This document shows positions 60,827 through 64,000 of a stretch of 64,000 nucleotides of DNA, in pieces. The notes beneath the pieces are model-generated. The model was not told the origin of the DNA and ran no database searches. It saw only the letters and a list, made by a program, of their open reading frames with translations. The DNA comes from Schaedlerella arabinosiphila (GTDB lineage: Bacteria; Bacillota; Clostridia; Lachnospirales; Lachnospiraceae). Each line of letters starts with the position of its first letter. Within the stretch, counting starts at the first letter, position 1. The stretch is from the NCBI RefSeq assembly GCF_003885045.1, contig NZ_RHJS01000002.1, forward strand, positions 62,001 to 126,000, read 5' to 3'. The position numbers and the translations under genes were made by a program.

Positions 60827-61378
60827 TTATCTGCGGGGCATTGCCTGCCTGGATTCGGAATAGGTCATTTCTTGTAAATAAAGCCTTCTGTACAGATCCC
60901 TGCCCCTGGAAAGCCTGGTTTTGATTGTATTTTCGTTCAGACCCAGGAGCTCGGCGATCTCTTTGACGCTAAATTCCTCCGCATAGTATAAAAGCAGTAC
61001 GAGCCGGTATTTTGCGTCGATCTGCTCCATCAGCCTGGAAAATTCAAGATTGTCTGTCACCTCTTTTTCCGGGCCGGGGTTCTCATCGTGCTCCCGCAGT
61101 TCCTGGATTGATGCCAGTTTATGCCGTTCTTTGAGGATTCTGCGGCAGTGGTTTATCAGGATCTTAAACATCCAGGCTTTGAATACGGAAGGATTTTTCA
61201 ATGTGCTTATTTTTTCATAGCAGGTCAGCGCCGTGTCCTGGATGGCATCGGCCGCGTCCGGGGCGTTTTTTAAAATTCCGAACGCAATACGGAACATTTC
61301 CTGTTTGTTGTTTTCGATCAGCGTGATCAGCGCCTCACCGTCGCCGCTCTGGGCCTGCTCAATCAGCGAATGATTCAT
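60827..61378 (-). CDS. ECF-type RNA polymerase sigma factor
   Basis: A 183-residue extracytoplasmic-function sigma factor. Region 2 includes MFRIAFGILKNAPDAADAIQ DTAL and SVFKAWMFKILINHCR; region 4 has EFSVKEIAELLGLNENTIKT RLSRGRDL. Its cognate DUF4179 protein gene follows. The start is MNHSLIEQ with GAAAGGAGCGG on the minus strand; the longer frame is unlikely. It would direct a stress or envelope regulon in response to an outside signal. Confidence 0.92.
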   Translation of the reverse strand: MNHSLIEQAQSGDGEALITLIENNKQEMFRIAFGILKNAPDAADAIQDTALTCYEKISTLKNPSVFKAWMFKILINHCRRILKERHKLASIQELREHDENPGPEKEVTDNLEFSRLMEQIDAKYRLVLLLYYAEEFSVKEIAELLGLNENTIKTRLSRGRDLYRRLYLQEMTYSESRQAMPRR

Positions 61379-61481
61379 GTATACCGCTCCTTTCGTCTTT
61401 GCTGCTGCAGCATTACACATATTAAGATAAAATAAAGGGGGAAAAGGTTTCATATTTTTTGAATTAATTGGCTTGACCGGC

Positions 61482-62753
61482 TTATAAAGAAATCATCAGA
61501 GAAGAGATGAAAAATATAGTACTCAAAATAAAATATCCTTTTGATAATAGTTCCTTATGCATGATATCAAACCAAAAAATCAGAACAGTTGCTGCAGCCA
61601 GGATGATGCATACGGCCAAAATTCGGAATATATCGGCATGCAGAATCAAGGACAGCAGCATCCCCTCCCCTGCAATTACGATCATTGGAATCACGGCAAA
61701 CTGTACTGCGATCTGCTTTTCTGATAATGGAATCAACAGGCCGTCCTGTGCTTTTTCAAGAATGCTGTCCAACTGCAGCAGCATACTTCGAAGAGTCAGT
61801 TGAAATACCGCAAAGATACTTCCGGTCAGCAGAAGCTGACGTGTCGATTCCTGATCCAAAATCGGGATCGTCCAAAATAGTTCAACCCGGCAGATGGTCA
61901 GACTGAATGTAAAGAAGAGCAATCCGGTTAAAATAAATTCCCTGCTTAATCTGTAAATGGAGGTTCCTGCTTTCCAGACCAGGGGAAATCTGGCCAGCAG
62001 TTTCGGTGCATTTTTTCGAACAGGAAGATTGCGGAGCTTTTTTTCTTTTGCGTATTGATTTAATAAAACCGTATTATGATTGTTTTGTGCAGTATGTATT
62101 TTTTCAATAAACTGCATTTCATCTTCGTACTTTTCCATATTCAGATGAAGTGTGAGCAAATAGCGGTACAGCATGAAACACCACAGCAAAAAAGCAATAC
62201 CGGACAAGAAGGGATGTATCCAGACGAAAAAAACGGATAAATATAATAAAAGCAAGATACCAAAATCAAATAAGGTTTTTCTGTTTTTGTGATAGATTTT
62301 CCATCGGAGCAATCCTACGGAATTTAATAAATATAAAACAGAAAACAGGGTGTATGCAAAATCACGGTTCCAATTTACCCCATTTATACACAATGCAAGG
62401 AACAGGGCCAGTAAAAACTGCCTGCACGCGATTCCGATAAATTTTATTCCGATCAGTTTTTTCAGCCTTTTTTCACAAAACAGGAAAATAGAAGCGGGCT
62501 TTACAATAATAAGAGGCTTAACCCTGAAAAAACAGCAGCAAAAAGAATATACTGCCAGAGCGGAAATCAGGCCGTCATAGATCTGAGGCCGGAAGTCCTC
62601 TATGTCTCCGATTGCAGGAACAGCGAAAGCAGTAAATAGGAACAAGATATAACCGGTGAAGAAAACGAAAAACAGAGAGGGTAATAAAAGATTGCTTACC
62701 ATTCTTTTGCACTCCCGCAGCCTGTTCAGACACAACATTTTATAGATATACAT
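61482..62753 (-). CDS. Putative ABC-2 type permease, polytopic
   Basis: A 423-residue protein with about ten to twelve hydrophobic segments (LLLPSLFFVFFTGYILFLFT, LAVYSFCCCFF, YTLFSVLYLLNSVGLLRW and others) and a cytoplasmic charged loop near residues 200-240 (LLNQYAKEKKLRNLPVRKNA). It lies 28 bp downstream of an ABC ATPase gene on the same strand, so the pair probably forms an exporter. No recognised substrate. Similar to large EcsB-like permeases. Confidence 0.65.
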   Translation of the reverse strand: MYIYKMLCLNRLRECKRMVSNLLLPSLFFVFFTGYILFLFTAFAVPAIGDIEDFRPQIYDGLISALAVYSFCCCFFRVKPLIIVKPASIFLFCEKRLKKLIGIKFIGIACRQFLLALFLALCINGVNWNRDFAYTLFSVLYLLNSVGLLRWKIYHKNRKTLFDFGILLLLYLSVFFVWIHPFLSGIAFLLWCFMLYRYLLTLHLNMEKYEDEMQFIEKIHTAQNNHNTVLLNQYAKEKKLRNLPVRKNAPKLLARFPLVWKAGTSIYRLSREFILTGLLFFTFSLTICRVELFWTIPILDQESTRQLLLTGSIFAVFQLTLRSMLLQLDSILEKAQDGLLIPLSEKQIAVQFAVIPMIVIAGEGMLLSLILHADIFRILAVCIILAAATVLIFWFDIMHKELLSKGYFILSTIFFISSLMISL

Positions 62754-62781
62754 GTTTCATGCCTCCTTCATTTTATCAGAA

Positions 62782-63519
62782 TCACGGTTTGACTGTATCG
62801 GATGTACAGCGATCTGTCAGGTGCAGGTAAAGTTCTTCTAATGAAACTGCATCGCTCACATGGTACTGCGCAGTGATTTCTTCTTTACTGCCCTCCGCAA
62901 GAACCTGCCCGTTGTGGAGAAAAACAAATCTGCCGCAGATGGCTTCTGCCAGATCCAGCAAGTGAGTTGAAATGAGTATGGCTTTATGCTGATGCGTTAA
63001 TTTCTGCAGAATCTGCTTAAATATATGGAGTTGTCGGGGATCAAGCCCTGTGAAGGGTTCGTCTGCCAAAAATATTTCATATTGACGCAGCAGCGCAAGT
63101 GCAATCATAAGCTTTTGCAGATTCCCCTTTGACAGGGCGCAGGGGATTTTGTGCAGATGCTTCTGTAACTCTAATTGTTTGATCAGACCTTGAATGGAAA
63201 GAGGATTTTGCGGATACAGCGCTTTTACAAACTGCAAATGTTCCAAAACGGTAAGCTCTTCATAATATACAGGTGTATCCGGCACAAATGCAAACGGATG
63301 ATTCGTATTTGACAAAGTGGATACAGGGCTTTGGTTTACCAAAATATTTCCACTGGATGGTGTTAATTTTTTGATCATTATTTTCAGCATGGTCGTTTTG
63401 CCGGAACCATTGGAACCAATCAGACCTGTTATTGTACCACTTTGAATTTGAAAACTTACATTTTGCAGGACAGGCAATTCTGTATAAGAAAAATTGATAT
63501 TCTCCACCTTAACGTGCAT
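62782..63519 (-). CDS. ABC transporter ATP-binding protein
   Basis: A 245-residue ABC ATPase: Walker A GSNGSGKTTML, signature ALSKGNLQKLMIALALLRQ, Walker B EIFLADEPFTGLDPR and His loop LISTHLLDLA. It would power the adjacent large permease. It is preceded by a MerR-type promoter (19-bp spacer) about 24 bp upstream of its start, so the operon is likely activated by a MerR-family protein not seen here. Confidence 0.92.
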   Translation of the reverse strand: MHVKVENINFSYTELPVLQNVSFQIQSGTITGLIGSNGSGKTTMLKIMIKKLTPSSGNILVNQSPVSTLSNTNHPFAFVPDTPVYYEELTVLEHLQFVKALYPQNPLSIQGLIKQLELQKHLHKIPCALSKGNLQKLMIALALLRQYEIFLADEPFTGLDPRQLHIFKQILQKLTHQHKAILISTHLLDLAEAICGRFVFLHNGQVLAEGSKEEITAQYHVSDAVSLEELYLHLTDRCTSDTVKP

Positions 63520-63542
63520 TGTAACTCCTCCTTTTTTGTTTG

Positions 63543-63573
63543 ATCTTACACCTTAGACAAGGTTTAAGGTCAA
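63543..63573 (-). promoter_or_regulatory. MerR-type promoter of the ABC operon
   Basis: On the minus strand TTGACC (63568-63573), a 19-bp spacer and TAAGAT (63543-63548), with the dyad ACCTTA-N9-TAAGGT across the spacer. An overlong 19-bp spacer with a central dyad is the hallmark of MerR-family activation by DNA distortion. Confidence 0.75.
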
Positions 63574-63633
63574 GAAAAAAGAAAGATTTTCTGTATAATC
63601 TAGTTACTGTGAATAATAACATAATCTAAAGAC

Positions 63634-64000
63634 CTATGCCTTTTCGTTGTAATATATTATCCGGATCATGCAGACGAACACAACGATTATCATAGAAAGT
63701 GCAATCAACTGAAACGGCAAAGTCATATAAGCAGTAAAAAGCTCGAAATAAAAATACAAACACAGGATCATGACAAACAGCCATCCTAAAATGCAGATTG
63801 ACTGCCTGGAAAGAAAAATAAGACTCTTTATGCGATCCTGCTTTTTTAGCTGCTCTAATTGTCTGCAGTAAGCCTCTTTATTATGAAATATTTGTTTTAA
63901 CAGGTTGTCCGGCACTTCGTTTATATCTAATTCCAGACCGGCAAGCTGTTCACATAAGAGTTGATTTTGTCTGATTCTTTGCTCCTCGGTTTTGAGGTCA
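63634..64000 (-). CDS. Hypothetical membrane protein, N-terminus outside window
   Basis: A frame open to the right edge, encoding at least 121 residues. The visible order is a charged N-terminal part (TEEQRIRQNQLLCEQLAGLE, then NKEAYCRQLEQLKKQDRIKS), then two transmembrane helices (SICILGWLFVMILCLYFYFE and LPFQLIALSMIIVVFVCMIR) and a basic end. Apparent start GTG at 63915 is probably not real because the coding frame continues upstream. Unrecognised family; may be a partner of the ABC exporter. Confidence 0.55.
   Translation of the reverse strand, partial: DLKTEEQRIRQNQLLCEQLAGLELDINEVPDNLLKQIFHNKEAYCRQLEQLKKQDRIKSLIFLSRQSICILGWLFVMILCLYFYFELFTAYMTLPFQLIALSMIIVVFVCMIRIIYYNEKA

Overview
The window reads as a chromosomal segment of an anaerobic gut Firmicute, most likely a Lachnospiraceae / Clostridium cluster XIVa relative. 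This is inferred from strong AGGAGG ribosome sites, frequent TTG/GTG starts, TTGACA/TATAAT promoters, rubrerythrin, iron-sulfur flavoprotein and glycyl-radical chemistry, and family content. I recognised no tRNA, rRNA or CRISPR array.

Layout. 0-6.5 kb: a flavin-linked PPOX protein, a GT2 glycosyltransferase, rubrerythrin, an MFS efflux gene behind a multi-hairpin leader, a GNAT acetyltransferase and a CspB-like subtilase carrying six 36-bp repeats. 6.6-12.2 kb: decayed genes (GH3 glucosidase, Fe-alcohol dehydrogenase, aldo-keto reductase) around a LysR gene, then an acetyltransferase and redox genes, two of them lipoproteins. 12.2-19.4 kb: metal homeostasis, with AraC and ArsR regulators, an HMA chaperone, a P1B ATPase, a second ArsR, a FeoA-FeoB fusion split by one frameshift, a FeoB-associated peptide and an Rrf2 regulator. 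19.4-22.6 kb: an Rrf2-type promoter with a 39-bp palindrome drives three tandem class-M sirtuin-like genes (the second broken) and an HD-domain protein. 22.6-23.7 kb: IS66 and recombinase scars. 23.7-29.5 kb: two Schlafen/AlbA_2 ATPase genes flank a primase-helicase-PLD protein; this is a candidate conflict/defence island.

29.6-32.6 kb: a broken TetR gene, a MATE exporter and a LysR gene. 32.7-36.0 kb: a DUF554 membrane protein with a UbiD/UbiX/LpdD prenyl-FMN decarboxylase set. 36.1-40.7 kb: a GAF-like protein, an aldehyde/alcohol dehydrogenase pair and a PHP phosphoesterase. 41.0-57.1 kb: a complete glycyl-radical bacterial microcompartment (GRM) locus of the fucose/rhamnose type. A class II aldolase would release lactaldehyde from deoxysugar phosphates, alcohol dehydrogenases would reduce it to 1,2-propanediol, the glycyl-radical dehydratase (with its SAM activase) would make propionaldehyde, and PduP/PduL/PduQ-type enzymes would yield propionate and propanol. 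PduS and a BMC-T protein with a pore cysteine would handle electrons. Seven BMC-domain proteins and one EutN/CcmL vertex protein build the shell, and several cargo enzymes carry amphipathic encapsulation helices. A DeoR regulator closes the locus.

57.2-64 kb: a YtrA-type GntR/ABC transporter operon, an ECF sigma factor with a DUF4179 anti-sigma-like partner, and a leftward ABC transporter operon behind a MerR-type promoter with a 19-bp spacer.
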